A program made the translations under genes and the position numbers. The notes below the pieces were generated by a model that saw only the letters and a list, made by a program, of their open reading frames with translations, did not search any database and was not told where the DNA came from. This document shows, one piece after another, positions 1-7,509 of a DNA stretch of 14,591 bases. How positions within the stretch are numbered: the stretch's first letter is position 1; each line of letters begins with the position of its first letter. The DNA is from an uncultured Oscillospiraceae bacterium (GTDB taxonomy: Bacteria > Bacillota > Clostridia > Oscillospirales > Ruminococcaceae): positions 1-14,591 of the forward strand of contig URGQ01000037.1 of assembly GCA_900547385.1 (NCBI GenBank). Reading direction: 5' to 3'.

Positions 1-16
1 TCGGGGTCCTCCCCGA
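1..16. other. short hairpin at the window edge
   Basis: TCGGGG and CCCCGA form a perfect 6-bp inverted repeat around a TCCT loop. It could be the end of a structure or terminator belonging to a gene left of the window. The run after it (GTGACTTTTGG) is a poor U-tract, so a terminator call is weak. The sequence to the left would decide. Confidence 0.3.
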
Positions 17-20
17 GTGA

Positions 21-252
21 CTTTTGGTTACTTTTCTTCACAGAAAAGTAACCCCTCGCCGGGTAGGCGTGCAAGCTGTCACTCTCCGGTGACTCCGCGA
101 CGCCGATAGGCGACTAACAATTTGGCCTAAATAGGTCTTTTGCCTACTTTTCTTCATAGAAAAGTAGGGCCCCGGCGGCGAGGCGTACAGTTTATGTCTT
201 TGCAAAAGGCTCCGCGACGCCGAAGGCGAGATGAAATTTGGTATAGAAGGGG
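21..252. repeat. two tandem diverged copies of a ~116-bp hairpin repeat
   Basis: Unit 1 is about 21-136 and unit 2 about 137-252. Three anchors recur at a spacing of 116-117 bases: the ACTTTTCTTCA-type hairpin (28 and 144), CTCCGCGACGCCGA (93 and 210) and AATTTGG (119 and 235). Between the anchors the copies are clearly diverged. Each unit contains a near-perfect hairpin with a TCAC or TCAT loop: 26-53 (12-bp stem) and 143-168 (11-bp stem). The outermost pair of the shared core changes from T-A to C-G, so pairing is kept while sequence changes. No convincing ORF or ribosome binding site is present. It looks like a non-coding dispersed or structured repeat upstream of the metK promoter. Confidence 0.7.
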
Positions 253-366
253 GTCGCGGTGCGCGGGTGCGGGACTGCGATTGGCCGAGGAATATTCCCG
301 CCGGAGGCAAACAGCCGCTTTTTGGACAAAAAGCACAAATTGCTACCGGGAAATTTGGAAAAATGC

Positions 367-395
367 TTGAATCCGGGTGGACTATCGTGTAGAAT
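367..395 (+). promoter_or_regulatory. predicted sigma-A promoter of metK
   Basis: TTGAAT (367-372) and TAGAAT (390-395) are separated by exactly 17 bases, close to TTGACA/TATAAT. Transcription would start near 402 and give a leader of about 80 nt. That leader holds a small hairpin (CGGCA 415-419 with TGCCG 425-429). I see no recognisable S-adenosylmethionine riboswitch core in it. Confidence 0.6.
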
Positions 396-482
396 GGGGA
401 AGTCCCTAAGTATACGGCAAGTACTGCCGATATTCTGCTGCCCAAAAAGGCGGCGAAAAACCGAATTATGGAGGAAAGACGC

Positions 483-1676
483 ATGAGAACTCTGTTCACA
501 TCCGAGTCGGTGACCGAAGGTCATCCCGACAAAATCTGCGATCAAATCTCCGATGGTATACTGGACGCCCTGCTCGCTATCGATCCCAATTCCCGCTGTG
601 CCTGCGAAACCACCGCAGAGCCCGGTGCGGTACACATCATGGGAGAAATAACGACCGCGGCCACGGTAAATTACATCGAGATCGCACGCCGAATCATCCG
701 GGAAATTGGTTATACCAAACCGGAGTACGGCTTTGATGCTGATACCTGTGAGATCAGCTGCTCGCTGCACACCCAGTCGGCGGATATCGCCCAGGGGGTA
801 GACATGGCGCTGGAGGCCAAGGAAGCCATTGATACCGATGGCCTGGGCGCCGGCGACCAGGGTATGATGTTCGGCTTTGCCTGTGATGAGACCCCGGAGC
901 GGATGCCCCTGCCCATCACCCTGGCGCACCGCATCACCCGGCGGCTGGCCGCCGTCCGCAAAAACGGGGAGCTTTCCTATCTCCGGCCGGATGGCAAGGC
1001 ACAGGTCACAGTGGAATACGAAAACGGAAAGCCCGTCCGGGTCAATACGGTGGTGCTTTCCACCCAGCACGATGAGGACGCCGACCCCCTGACGCTCCGC
1101 CGAGATATGATCGAGCGGGTCATCAAGCCCTGCATCCCCGCCGAGATGCTGGATGCCGAGACCAAGTATTATATTAATCCCACCGGACGCTTTGTACTGG
1201 GCGGTCCCGCAGCGGATACCGGTTTGACCGGACGCAAGATCATTGTGGATACCTATGGCGGCTATGCCCGTCACGGCGGCGGCGCATTCAGCGGCAAGGA
1301 TGCCACCAAGGTAGACCGCTCCGCGGCATATATGGCCCGCAACATCGCCAAGACCATCGTGGAGGCAGGCGCTGCCCACCGCTGCGAAATCCAGCTGAGC
1401 TACGCCATTGGTGTGGCCCGTCCGGTTTCCATTTATGTGGAAACGGCCGGCACCAACACCATTCCCGAAGCGGAGATTTTTCGCTGGATCGAGCGGAACT
1501 ATGACCTCCGTCCGGCGGGCATCATCAAAAAGCTGGGGCTGCGGGCACCGGTCTTTGCCAAGACGGCGGCCTATGGCCACTTCGGCCGGGATGACGCTGA
1601 ATTCAGCTGGGAGAAAAGCGACCCCAAGGCGCTGGGCGAGCTGAAGGCAATGGTCGAGGAAGCCAAACTGAATTGA
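483..1676 (+). CDS. metK: S-adenosylmethionine synthase (methionine adenosyltransferase)
   Basis: This cytosolic enzyme makes S-adenosylmethionine from ATP and L-methionine, releasing phosphate and diphosphate. It supplies the methyl donor for all SAM-dependent methylation, including the nearby RlmB. The protein is 397 aa, normal for MetK. Visible signatures are GHPDK near residues 13-17 (nucleotide-binding region), GAGDQG at 122-127 and the glycine-rich loop HGGGAFSGKD at 264-273 followed by TKVDRS, which is the classic MetK phosphate-binding signature. An in-frame ATG lies 15 bases upstream at 468, but GGAGG at 470-474 sits inside that extension and is 8 bases before the ATG at 483, which therefore is the start (MRTLFTSESV). 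The gene is monocistronic: it has its own promoter and a terminator directly downstream. Identification is secure. Confidence 0.98.
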   Translation: MRTLFTSESVTEGHPDKICDQISDGILDALLAIDPNSRCACETTAEPGAVHIMGEITTAATVNYIEIARRIIREIGYTKPEYGFDADTCEISCSLHTQSADIAQGVDMALEAKEAIDTDGLGAGDQGMMFGFACDETPERMPLPITLAHRITRRLAAVRKNGELSYLRPDGKAQVTVEYENGKPVRVNTVVLSTQHDEDADPLTLRRDMIERVIKPCIPAEMLDAETKYYINPTGRFVLGGPAADTGLTGRKIIVDTYGGYARHGGGAFSGKDATKVDRSAAYMARNIAKTIVEAGAAHRCEIQLSYAIGVARPVSIYVETAGTNTIPEAEIFRWIERNYDLRPAGIIKKLGLRAPVFAKTAAYGHFGRDDAEFSWEKSDPKALGELKAMVEEAKLN

Positions 1677-1694
1677 CCCCCAAAATACGCAAAA

Positions 1695-1732
1695 AAGAGG
1701 AGCCTTTCCCGAAGCGGAGAGGCTCCTTTTGT
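1695..1732 (+). terminator. metK rho-independent terminator
   Basis: AGGAGCCT (1698-1705) pairs perfectly with AGGCTCCT (1720-1727). The A-run before the left arm and the T-run after the right arm extend the stem. It begins about 20 bases after the metK stop codon. Confidence 0.85.
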
Positions 1733-1757
1733 GGTTTTTGGAGGGTCTTGCAGAGGA

Positions 1758-1862
1758 GCAGGGCGGGCCGCAGGCCCGGCGGCGCGAAGCGCCGCCGGAG
1801 CGGACCGGAGGTCCGCCAGCCCGCCGGAACGGCGGGCGGCCTGCGGCCGGCTCTCACCCTGC
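1758..1862. repeat. GC-rich element with outer stem and three hairpins (element A)
   Basis: The outer stem is GGCCGCAGGC (1766-1775) with GCCTGCGGCC (1839-1848). It encloses three perfect hairpins: 1776-1785/1789-1798 (10 bp, GAA loop), 1801-1806/1810-1815 (6 bp, GGA loop) and 1819-1826/1830-1837 (8 bp, GAA loop). GCAGGG (1758-1763) and CCCTGC (1857-1862) flank the whole as a further inverted repeat. The result is a cloverleaf or four-way-junction shape. It lies in the gap between two convergent terminators, so it should be little transcribed. The same module recurs inverted at 14536-14591, and a similar architecture occurs at 7363-7486. It codes for nothing. I do not recognise it as a named family. 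Confidence 0.75.
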
Positions 1863-1870
1863 ATAATGTA

Positions 1871-1915
1871 CAAAAACAGCAGCGGACGGCATCCAATAGG
1901 GATACCGCCCGCCGC
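1871..1915 (-). terminator. terminator of the EF-G-like gene
   Basis: Read on the minus strand, a 16-bp stem (1915-1900 with 1894-1879, including three G-U pairs) closes a CTATT loop and is followed by TGTTTTTG. It starts 29 bases after the stop codon of the upstream gene. Confidence 0.85.
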
Positions 1916-1944
1916 AAAGGTGCATTGGTTAGCAGGTTATAGAA

Positions 1945-4014
1945 TTATTCCTCTTCCATCATGCTCTTGGCATCGGCAATGACCTCTGCCTCTTTCTCCT
2001 TGGGCAGCTGCTCATAGCGGGCAAAGGTGAGGGTGAAGGAACCACGGCCCTGGGTAATGGAACGCAGGGAAGTGGCAAAGTCAAACATCTCGCTCATGGG
2101 GACTTCCGCCTCAATCTCCTGCAGACCATCCTCAGCGGGGTTCATACCCATCATACGGCCGCGACGCTTGGAAAGCTCGGAGTTGATATCGCCCATGTTG
2201 GCCGCGGGAACCTGTACCTTCAGGGTGCCGATCGGTTCCAGGATAACGGGATTGGCTTGGGGCAGACCCGCCTTGTAGGCCAGGGAAGCAGCAGTCTTAA
2301 AGGCCATTTCGTTGGAATCTACGGGGTGGTAAGAACCATCCACCAGGATAGCCTTTAGGCCTACTACCGGGTAACCGGCGATCATGCCTCGGGAAACGCA
2401 GTCCTGCAGACCCTTTTCTACCGCGGGGAAGAAGTTCTTGGGCACCGCGCCGCCGACTACTCTCTCTTCAAATACGAGGGAATCGCCATCGCAGGGCTCA
2501 AACTCGATCCAAACATCACCGTACTGGCCGTGGCCGCCGGACTGTTTCTTGTGCTTGCCCTGTACGCGGACCTTCTTACGGATGGTCTCACGGTAAGCCA
2601 CACGGGGCTTCACCAGACCGACATCGATGCCGAACTTGGACTTGAGCTTGGAAACAACAACATCCAGGTGCTGCTCACCCAGGCCGGAAACGACCTGCTG
2701 CTTAGTCTCCACATTATTCTCAAAGCTGATGCAGGGATCTTCCTCGATCAGACGCTGCATCGCGCCGGCAATCTTGGCCTCATCGCCCTTACCCTTCAGC
2801 ACAATGGCCATAGAGAGGCAGGGAGCCGGGAACTCGGTGGGCTTATAGGAGATGACACGCTTGGCGTCACACAGGGTATCGCCGGTCACGGCGTTGGAAA
2901 GCTTGGTAATGGCGCCGATATCGCCGGCAGTGATGCAGTCCACTTCGTCCTGCTTTTTACCGCGGCAGCACAGCAGCTTGCCCAGACGCTCCGGCTCACC
3001 GGTGCGGGCATTGATAGGAGTCATACCAGCGGTTAGCTTGCCGGTGATGACCTTTACGAAAGACAGCTTGCCCACAAAGGGGTCAGCAACGGTCTTGAAT
3101 ACAAAGGCGGACTCGGGAGCGTCGGGATCGCACTTAACAGTCTCGCCCTCTACGGTTTCCTCGCTGCAGCCATCGGCGGCGCTGGGCAGGAAGTGTACGA
3201 TGGCATCCATAAGGACCTGGCTGCCGGAGCCGGTGGCGGCGCTGCCGCAGAAAACGGGCGCAATGGTACCGCTCTTAACACCGGCGGCAATACCCTTCTG
3301 GATCTCCTCCTTGGTGAAGGGCTCCTCCATGAAGAACTTCTCCATCAGCTCATCGTCGGTCTCGGCCACAGCTTCGTTCAGGGCCATCTTCATCTCCTCG
3401 ATACGGTCTGCGGCCGCGGCGGGGATGGCGATCTCATTGAGCTTATTGGCCTTGGGGTCGAACTTATAGGCCTTCTCATCCACCAGGTCAATGTAGCAGT
3501 CTACCACATCGCCATCCATGTGGGGGATGATAACAGGGCAGACGGAATTGCCGAACACTTCCTTGATGCCCTCGAAGGTCTTATAGAAATCGGCATGCTC
3601 CACATCCAGCTTATTGATGAAGAACGCCTTGGATTTGTTCATGCGGGTGGCCAGGCGGTAGGCCTTCTCGGTGCCGACGCCCACGCCGTCCTTGGCGGAA
3701 ACGACCAGCAGCACGGTCTCGGCGGCACGGATGCCCTCCGAAACGCCGGCGGCAAAATCGAACATACCGGGGGTATCCAGCAGGTTGATCTTTACACCGT
3801 TCCAATCAAAAGGCGCAATGGCGGAGCTGACCGATACCTGACGCTTGATCTCCTCGGGATCAAAATCGCACACGGTATTGCCGTCCGCAATTTTACCAAG
3901 GCGGTCGGTGGCGCCGGATTTGAACAGCAGCATCTCTGCCAGGCTGGTCTTGCCGGCGCTGCTGTGGCCTGCTAAGGCGACATTGCGGATCTTATCCGCG
4001 GTGTACTGTTTCAT
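1945..4014 (-). CDS. elongation factor G-like translational GTPase (EF-G paralogue)
   Basis: This is a five-domain translational GTPase of 689 aa, the usual EF-G length. The G domain has P-loop GHSSAGKTS (16-24), switch I RQVSV (58-62), G3 DTPGM (80-84) and NKLD (134-137). Domains IV and V are present: DGSYHPVDSNEMAF, PVILEP and the VPMSEMFDFATSLRSITQGR region all match EF-G. It differs from canonical EF-G, whose P-loop is AHIDAGKTT and whose G3 is DTPGH. Here the catalytic histidine position is Met84 and the switch I threonine is Ser61. These features, plus the GHSSAGKTS loop, place it with the EF-G-like paralogues (the EF-G-2 type known from Thermus) rather than the main translocase. The start is the ATG at 4014 (MKQYTADKIR); the 26-residue extension to 4092 runs through the promoter. 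The gene has its own promoter and terminator. Databases may label it simply elongation factor G. Its exact role cannot be read from the sequence. Confidence 0.9.
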   Translation of the reverse strand: MKQYTADKIRNVALAGHSSAGKTSLAEMLLFKSGATDRLGKIADGNTVCDFDPEEIKRQVSVSSAIAPFDWNGVKINLLDTPGMFDFAAGVSEGIRAAETVLLVVSAKDGVGVGTEKAYRLATRMNKSKAFFINKLDVEHADFYKTFEGIKEVFGNSVCPVIIPHMDGDVVDCYIDLVDEKAYKFDPKANKLNEIAIPAAAADRIEEMKMALNEAVAETDDELMEKFFMEEPFTKEEIQKGIAAGVKSGTIAPVFCGSAATGSGSQVLMDAIVHFLPSAADGCSEETVEGETVKCDPDAPESAFVFKTVADPFVGKLSFVKVITGKLTAGMTPINARTGEPERLGKLLCCRGKKQDEVDCITAGDIGAITKLSNAVTGDTLCDAKRVISYKPTEFPAPCLSMAIVLKGKGDEAKIAGAMQRLIEEDPCISFENNVETKQQVVSGLGEQHLDVVVSKLKSKFGIDVGLVKPRVAYRETIRKKVRVQGKHKKQSGGHGQYGDVWIEFEPCDGDSLVFEERVVGGAVPKNFFPAVEKGLQDCVSRGMIAGYPVVGLKAILVDGSYHPVDSNEMAFKTAASLAYKAGLPQANPVILEPIGTLKVQVPAANMGDINSELSKRRGRMMGMNPAEDGLQEIEAEVPMSEMFDFATSLRSITQGRGSFTLTFARYEQLPKEKEAEVIADAKSMMEEE

Positions 4015-4063
4015 AGTTAGGATTTCCCCTTTCAATCTTTGAGTCGCAACGCCATAGGGGCGC

Positions 4064-4103
4064 ATTACAGAACAATTATACCTTTTTGTCAAGTTTTACG
4101 CAA
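4064..4103 (-). promoter_or_regulatory. predicted promoter(s) of the EF-G-like gene
   Basis: Two overlapping sigma-A-like promoters are readable on the minus strand. One is TTGACA (4092-4087), 17 bases, TGTAAT (4069-4064). The other is TTGCGT (4103-4098), 17 bases, TATAAT (4080-4075). Either gives a leader of roughly 45-60 nt before the ATG at 4014. The rest of the gap, 4104-4270, shows no gene; its only structure is a CCCTGC (4211-4216)/GCAGGG (4235-4240) inverted repeat. Confidence 0.6.
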
Positions 4104-4271
4104 TAAAAAACTCCGTTAATCTGCACGGCGCTTTGCCGAAATACGCTGCGTTATTTTGTGCTATTTGCTGATTTTCAGCCTTCCCGGCTCCATCCTGCAC
4201 CCTTTAGGGCCCCTGCAAGGCGCAAATTCGGCCCGCAGGGCGAGCCCGCGCCCTTCCGCATTCCCAAAATA

Positions 4272-4305
4272 CCAAAAGGGACCCGCTGCCATACACAGCG
4301 GGCCC
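4272..4305 (-). terminator. terminator of the pseudo-P-type ATPase gene
   Basis: On the minus strand GGGCCCGCTG (4305-4296) pairs with CAGCGGGTCC (4288-4279) through one G-U pair, with a 7-nt loop, and is followed by CTTTTGG. It begins 12 bases after the stop codon. Confidence 0.8.
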
Positions 4306-4317
4306 CAGCAGATCCTA

Positions 4318-6480
4318 TTACTTTTTGCGCACCAGTCCCAGCAGCACCGTTGGGATAAACCACAGGAGCTGATAAGCCCCCAGACTCCACCAAGTCACCC
4401 GGCTCAGTGCCCCGGAATAGGCCAGCAGCGTGATGATGGCAAAACCGATGAGCACACTCAGTACCAGCAGCACACTGATCGCCTTAGCGATGCCATACTC
4501 CCGCTGGGCGGAAAGCAAACTATGCAGCGTTCCCGCCATGCCGCCGCTCACCATTTCGGCCGCGGTCTCACCGGTGCCGTCCAGCGCGGCTTCGGCCTCC
4601 CGCTGCAGCGCCGCCGGCACCATGTGGATGTTCTCCTCCTGCAGGCCATAGACCTGCGCCACCCGCGCCGGGGTGATATTGGGGTCGGTGGTATGCACCA
4701 TCAGGGCGATCCCCACCTTCTCCAGCTCCCGCAGCTGGGTCCTCAGCTGCTTATCGGCATGGTAGCTGATAACAAACCCCGCCGAAAGACTGCCGAAGTT
4801 GGAAAGATACAGAAGCTCCTTACCCTCTGCCGTAAAGCCGGCCTCCACCTCAATGGGCGGCACGGCCACACCGTGGGCCAGCAGCAGGCCGCGGTTGCCA
4901 ATCAGCACCCGGCCGCCATCCACCCAGGCGGAAATGCCCTTCCCTTCCTCACAGGCAACGCTTTCCACTGTTTTCAGGTTCTTCTCATTAGTGATCATCC
5001 CGCGGAAAATTCCGGTCAGCGAATTATCCACGCTGCACAGCACGCTGGCCGCATTCAGGATAGCCTCATCAATGGGTTTCTTCTCAAAGGTTCTTATCCC
5101 ATGCAGGGTAATACTCCCGCTGGGGAACAGGTCGCTGCCCCGTAGTAAAACACCATCGGTATCGTGCAGCTCCTCCACCGCATCTTCATTCAGCAGGTTG
5201 GCACGCCAGCGGTTCAGCCCCTCATTGGCGCTGCGCAGCGGCATATGGCTGCCCAGTGTGGCCGCCAGGGGCGAGGTAATGCACAGTGCCGATGTAAAGA
5301 TAGAAACCGCCTCGAATACCGTTCCCTTGGCCAGGAAGTATTCCAGCAGCGCCATTACCACCGCCGCCAGTATGGTAATGGGGGCCAGCACCCCACTGAT
5401 GCCCTCGGTCATGCCGGTTTCCTCCAGCACGGCCTCGGCATCCTCCGGCAGACCGGCATCATCCAGCGTCACCGTCTTTTCCGGCTGCTCCGGCAGCTCC
5501 GCCGCCCATTCAGTCAGGCGGCTCTGCGGCAGGGTGCGGCAGGCCACAGGCCGCAGGGTGGCCATGGCCCGGCAACTTTCCCGCTGGCGGGCATTCTTCA
5601 CCAGCTTGCCCCAGGTATTAAAGAACAGGATAAGTACCGCCAGCGGCAGGAAGATATTGTTCCCATACTGCTCCAGCAGGGCAGGCTGCGCCGCCATAAA
5701 GCTGCCCTGCAGCAGGCAGGCGAAGACCGTTAAGGTCACATAGGCATCGTTGCTCTGCCGGCCGGGGAACAGCGCCAAAAAGCCATTGCCCAGCGTGCCG
5801 CCGCAGCACAGGGCCGAAACGGCGGTCAGCGCCACCATCCCCCACAATCTCATGGAAGAAGAGGTCGCGAGGAAATCCGGCAGCAGCAGGTGATACACCG
5901 GTGCCAACGCCAAATAGATAACCCCCAGCAGCATCACCAGGTTGAGGATCAAGGTGACTGCCAGGCTTCGCTGCCGTTTTTTCAGCGTCTGCATCAGGGC
6001 TTCAGCACTCTTACGGGCAGCAGAAGCCTCCCAAAGCGGCTTTTTCGCCCTGGCCACGGGAATCTCCCGGCCCATCGGCATTTCCTCTCCCAATTCTGGG
6101 GCAGGCTGTGCCTCCTGTTTTTTGGGCGGGGTCCATTCCTCCGGCTGCATCACCGGTTCTGGCCGCTTCGGCTCCTCCCACTTAAATTCCGGTTCGGCCG
6201 CTGGGGCCGGTGCCGCCGGGGCTTCAGCCTTTTGCAGCAGCTCCCCAGGGAAAGGCTCTGCCTTTTTTACCGGCTGGGGTGCAGTCTTGGCGGGTGCCGG
6301 TCTTTCCGACGCTGCCCCCGCCGCCCTGGACAACCCGGTCTGAGCAGCATCCAACTGCCGCAGCAGGTCCTCCGTAGTGGTGGTGGCCCGCTTTTCCGGC
6401 TGAGCCGCCCGTTCCTCCCGGGCGCGTTTTTCCTTTACTTCCCGCAGGATATCGTCTACATTATAGCGGTTTTCTGCCAT
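4318..6480 (-). CDS. membrane protein resembling a catalytically inactive P-type ATPase
   Basis: I recognise no named family; the 720-aa protein reads as a degenerate P1B-like P-type ATPase. Residues 1-165 are a Pro/Glu/Ala-rich, probably disordered cytosolic region. Hydrophobic segments follow near 172-200, 212-238, 246-264, 275-290, 363-384 and 390-410, with two more at 665-688 and 696-717. ITSPLAATL (401-409) sits where P1B pumps have the CPC segment. About 45 residues on, LHDTDGVLLRGSDLFPSG (438-455) aligns with the LHEVDTVVFDKTGTLTEG type, placing Arg447 at the phosphorylated Asp. GKGISAWVDGGRVLIGNR (513-530) is a good nucleotide-domain signature. HTTDP (596-600) replaces TGDN. The GDGxND hinge and the TGES loop are not visible, and the region expected to hold the A-domain is only about 70 aa. 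The start at 6480 has GGAGGG 7 bases upstream. rlmB ends 85 bases upstream on the same strand, so co-transcription is possible. The fold assignment is inference. Confidence 0.7.
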   Translation of the reverse strand: MAENRYNVDDILREVKEKRAREERAAQPEKRATTTTEDLLRQLDAAQTGLSRAAGAASERPAPAKTAPQPVKKAEPFPGELLQKAEAPAAPAPAAEPEFKWEEPKRPEPVMQPEEWTPPKKQEAQPAPELGEEMPMGREIPVARAKKPLWEASAARKSAEALMQTLKKRQRSLAVTLILNLVMLLGVIYLALAPVYHLLLPDFLATSSSMRLWGMVALTAVSALCCGGTLGNGFLALFPGRQSNDAYVTLTVFACLLQGSFMAAQPALLEQYGNNIFLPLAVLILFFNTWGKLVKNARQRESCRAMATLRPVACRTLPQSRLTEWAAELPEQPEKTVTLDDAGLPEDAEAVLEETGMTEGISGVLAPITILAAVVMALLEYFLAKGTVFEAVSIFTSALCITSPLAATLGSHMPLRSANEGLNRWRANLLNEDAVEELHDTDGVLLRGSDLFPSGSITLHGIRTFEKKPIDEAILNAASVLCSVDNSLTGIFRGMITNEKNLKTVESVACEEGKGISAWVDGGRVLIGNRGLLLAHGVAVPPIEVEAGFTAEGKELLYLSNFGSLSAGFVISYHADKQLRTQLRELEKVGIALMVHTTDPNITPARVAQVYGLQEENIHMVPAALQREAEAALDGTGETAAEMVSGGMAGTLHSLLSAQREYGIAKAISVLLVLSVLIGFAIITLLAYSGALSRVTWWSLGAYQLLWFIPTVLLGLVRKK

Positions 6481-6565
6481 CTTTTTCCCTCCGCTTTTTT
6501 GTTTTCTCTCCCCGGGCAATACCCCTGGAGAGATTATGCTAAATAAATTGTCAAGCCGCCTTTTC

Positions 6566-7339
6566 TTACCTGGCCTTCAGCCCCAGCCGCTGCCGGGTGA
6601 TCTCGTACAGAATAATGCCGCCCGCCACCGAAGCATTCAACGAATTGATCTGACCCTGCATCGGCAGTGCCGCCACAAAGTCGCACTCCTCTTTCACCAG
6701 TCGGCTGACTCCATTGCCCTCCGAGCCGATAACCAAACCTACCGCACCCTTAAAGTCCAGCTGGCACCAATTCACCCCATCCATATCGGCGCAGGTGAAC
6801 CACACATTTTTCTCGGCCTTCAGGCTTTGCATAGTGGCCACGATATTGGCGACCCGGACGACCGGCAGGCACACTGCTGCCCCAGCGGAGGACTTGACTG
6901 CCGCCGCAGTAAGACCGGCGCTGTGCCGCTTGGGGATGATGACCCCATGGGCCCCGCAGGCTTCCGCCGTACGGATAATGGCGCCTAAATTGTGGGGATC
7001 CTCGATGTTATCACAGATGACCACAAACAGCGGCTCTTCCCCTGCCCGCTCATAGATGTCTTTCATCTCGGCATAGGCGGCCGCCGCGCAGATGGCGGCA
7101 ACCCCCTGGTGGGTCTCTATTCCGGAAAGCTGGGCGAGCTTTTCCCGCGTCGCTTCCTTCACCGGGATACCCTGCTCCCGCGCCTTATTGAGAATCGCGG
7201 CTACCGGCCCCTTGGGGCTGCCGCTTTGTATGTAGATACACTCCAGCTCTCTGCCGCTGCGCAGGGCCTCCAGCACCGGGTTGCGCCCGGCCAGCACCTG
7301 GTTTTGCTCTCCAGTCTGCTTTTTTTCCTGCATGGTCAT
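6566..7339 (-). CDS. rlmB: SpoU-family 23S rRNA 2'-O-ribose methyltransferase (RlmB/TrmH type)
   Basis: This is a SPOUT-class enzyme that transfers a methyl group from S-adenosylmethionine to a ribose 2'-OH. RlmB acts on G2251 in the P-loop of 23S rRNA (E. coli numbering). The 257-aa protein has an N-terminal substrate-binding domain (NQVLAGRNPVLEAL, 13-26) and the three SpoU motifs: NLGAIIRTAEACGA (117-130, with Asn117 and Arg123), GLVIGSEGNGVS (201-212) and the knot segment around INSLNASVAGGIILYE (231-246). Two ATGs are possible: 7339 (3 bases after AAAGGA) and 7333 (9 bases after it). The second has better spacing, and the protein would lose only two residues. The predicted leader carries a large structured element. 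Which RNA is methylated (rRNA or tRNA) cannot be proved by sequence alone, but RlmB is the best match. Confidence 0.93.
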   Translation of the reverse strand: MTMQEKKQTGEQNQVLAGRNPVLEALRSGRELECIYIQSGSPKGPVAAILNKAREQGIPVKEATREKLAQLSGIETHQGVAAICAAAAYAEMKDIYERAGEEPLFVVICDNIEDPHNLGAIIRTAEACGAHGVIIPKRHSAGLTAAAVKSSAGAAVCLPVVRVANIVATMQSLKAEKNVWFTCADMDGVNWCQLDFKGAVGLVIGSEGNGVSRLVKEECDFVAALPMQGQINSLNASVAGGIILYEITRQRLGLKAR

Positions 7340-7362
7340 AGTTCCTTTCTTCTATTAGGGCT

Positions 7363-7486
7363 GTGCGCACCGCCGGGGAACCGGCCCCCGCCTGCGCGCC
7401 TTCGGCGCGCCCACCCGCAGCCTACGGCTGCGGGCCACCGGTCCTATAAGGGCCGGCAGGCGGGGGCCGGTTCCCGCGCTGCGCAC
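7363..7486. repeat. GC-rich element with 19-bp outer stem and three hairpins (element B)
   Basis: The perfect 19-bp outer stem pairs 7376-7394 with 7457-7475. A further GTGCGC/GCGCAC pair flanks it (7363-7368, 7481-7486). Inside are three hairpins: 7394-7400/7404-7410 (7 bp), 7414-7422/7426-7434 (9 bp) and 7438-7444/7450-7456 (7 bp with one G-T). The architecture matches element A, although most of the sequence differs. It lies between the predicted rlmB promoter and the rlmB start, so it would be transcribed as the folded 5' leader of rlmB mRNA. No ORF in it is credible. Confidence 0.75.
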
Positions 7487-7509
7487 TGTGCATGCCTATG
7501 AATGGTACC

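Noticed and set aside
396..482. SAM riboswitch in the metK leader
   Set aside because: The leader is only ~80 nt and shows a single small hairpin; none of the SAM-I, SAM-II or SMK core sequences could be recognised.
192..1580. 462-aa reading frame antisense to metK
   Set aside because: It lies opposite a certain gene, has no ribosome binding site and reads as Gly/His/Asp-rich sequence typical of the antisense frame of GC-rich coding DNA.
4015..4092. 26-residue N-terminal extension of the EF-G-like protein
   Set aside because: It covers the predicted -10/-35 boxes and does not resemble EF-G, whose N-terminus is satisfied by the ATG at 4014.
4195..4245. Further copy of the GC-rich multi-hairpin element
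   Set aside because: Only a CCCTGC/GCAGGG pair like the flank of element A is found; the three inner hairpins are absent.
6549..6554. TTGACA on the minus strand before the pseudo-ATPase gene as a promoter
   Set aside because: No -10 box is found at 16-18 bases; CATAAT is only 10 bases away. A hairpin (6506-6532) is present but has no T-run, so it is not a terminator either.
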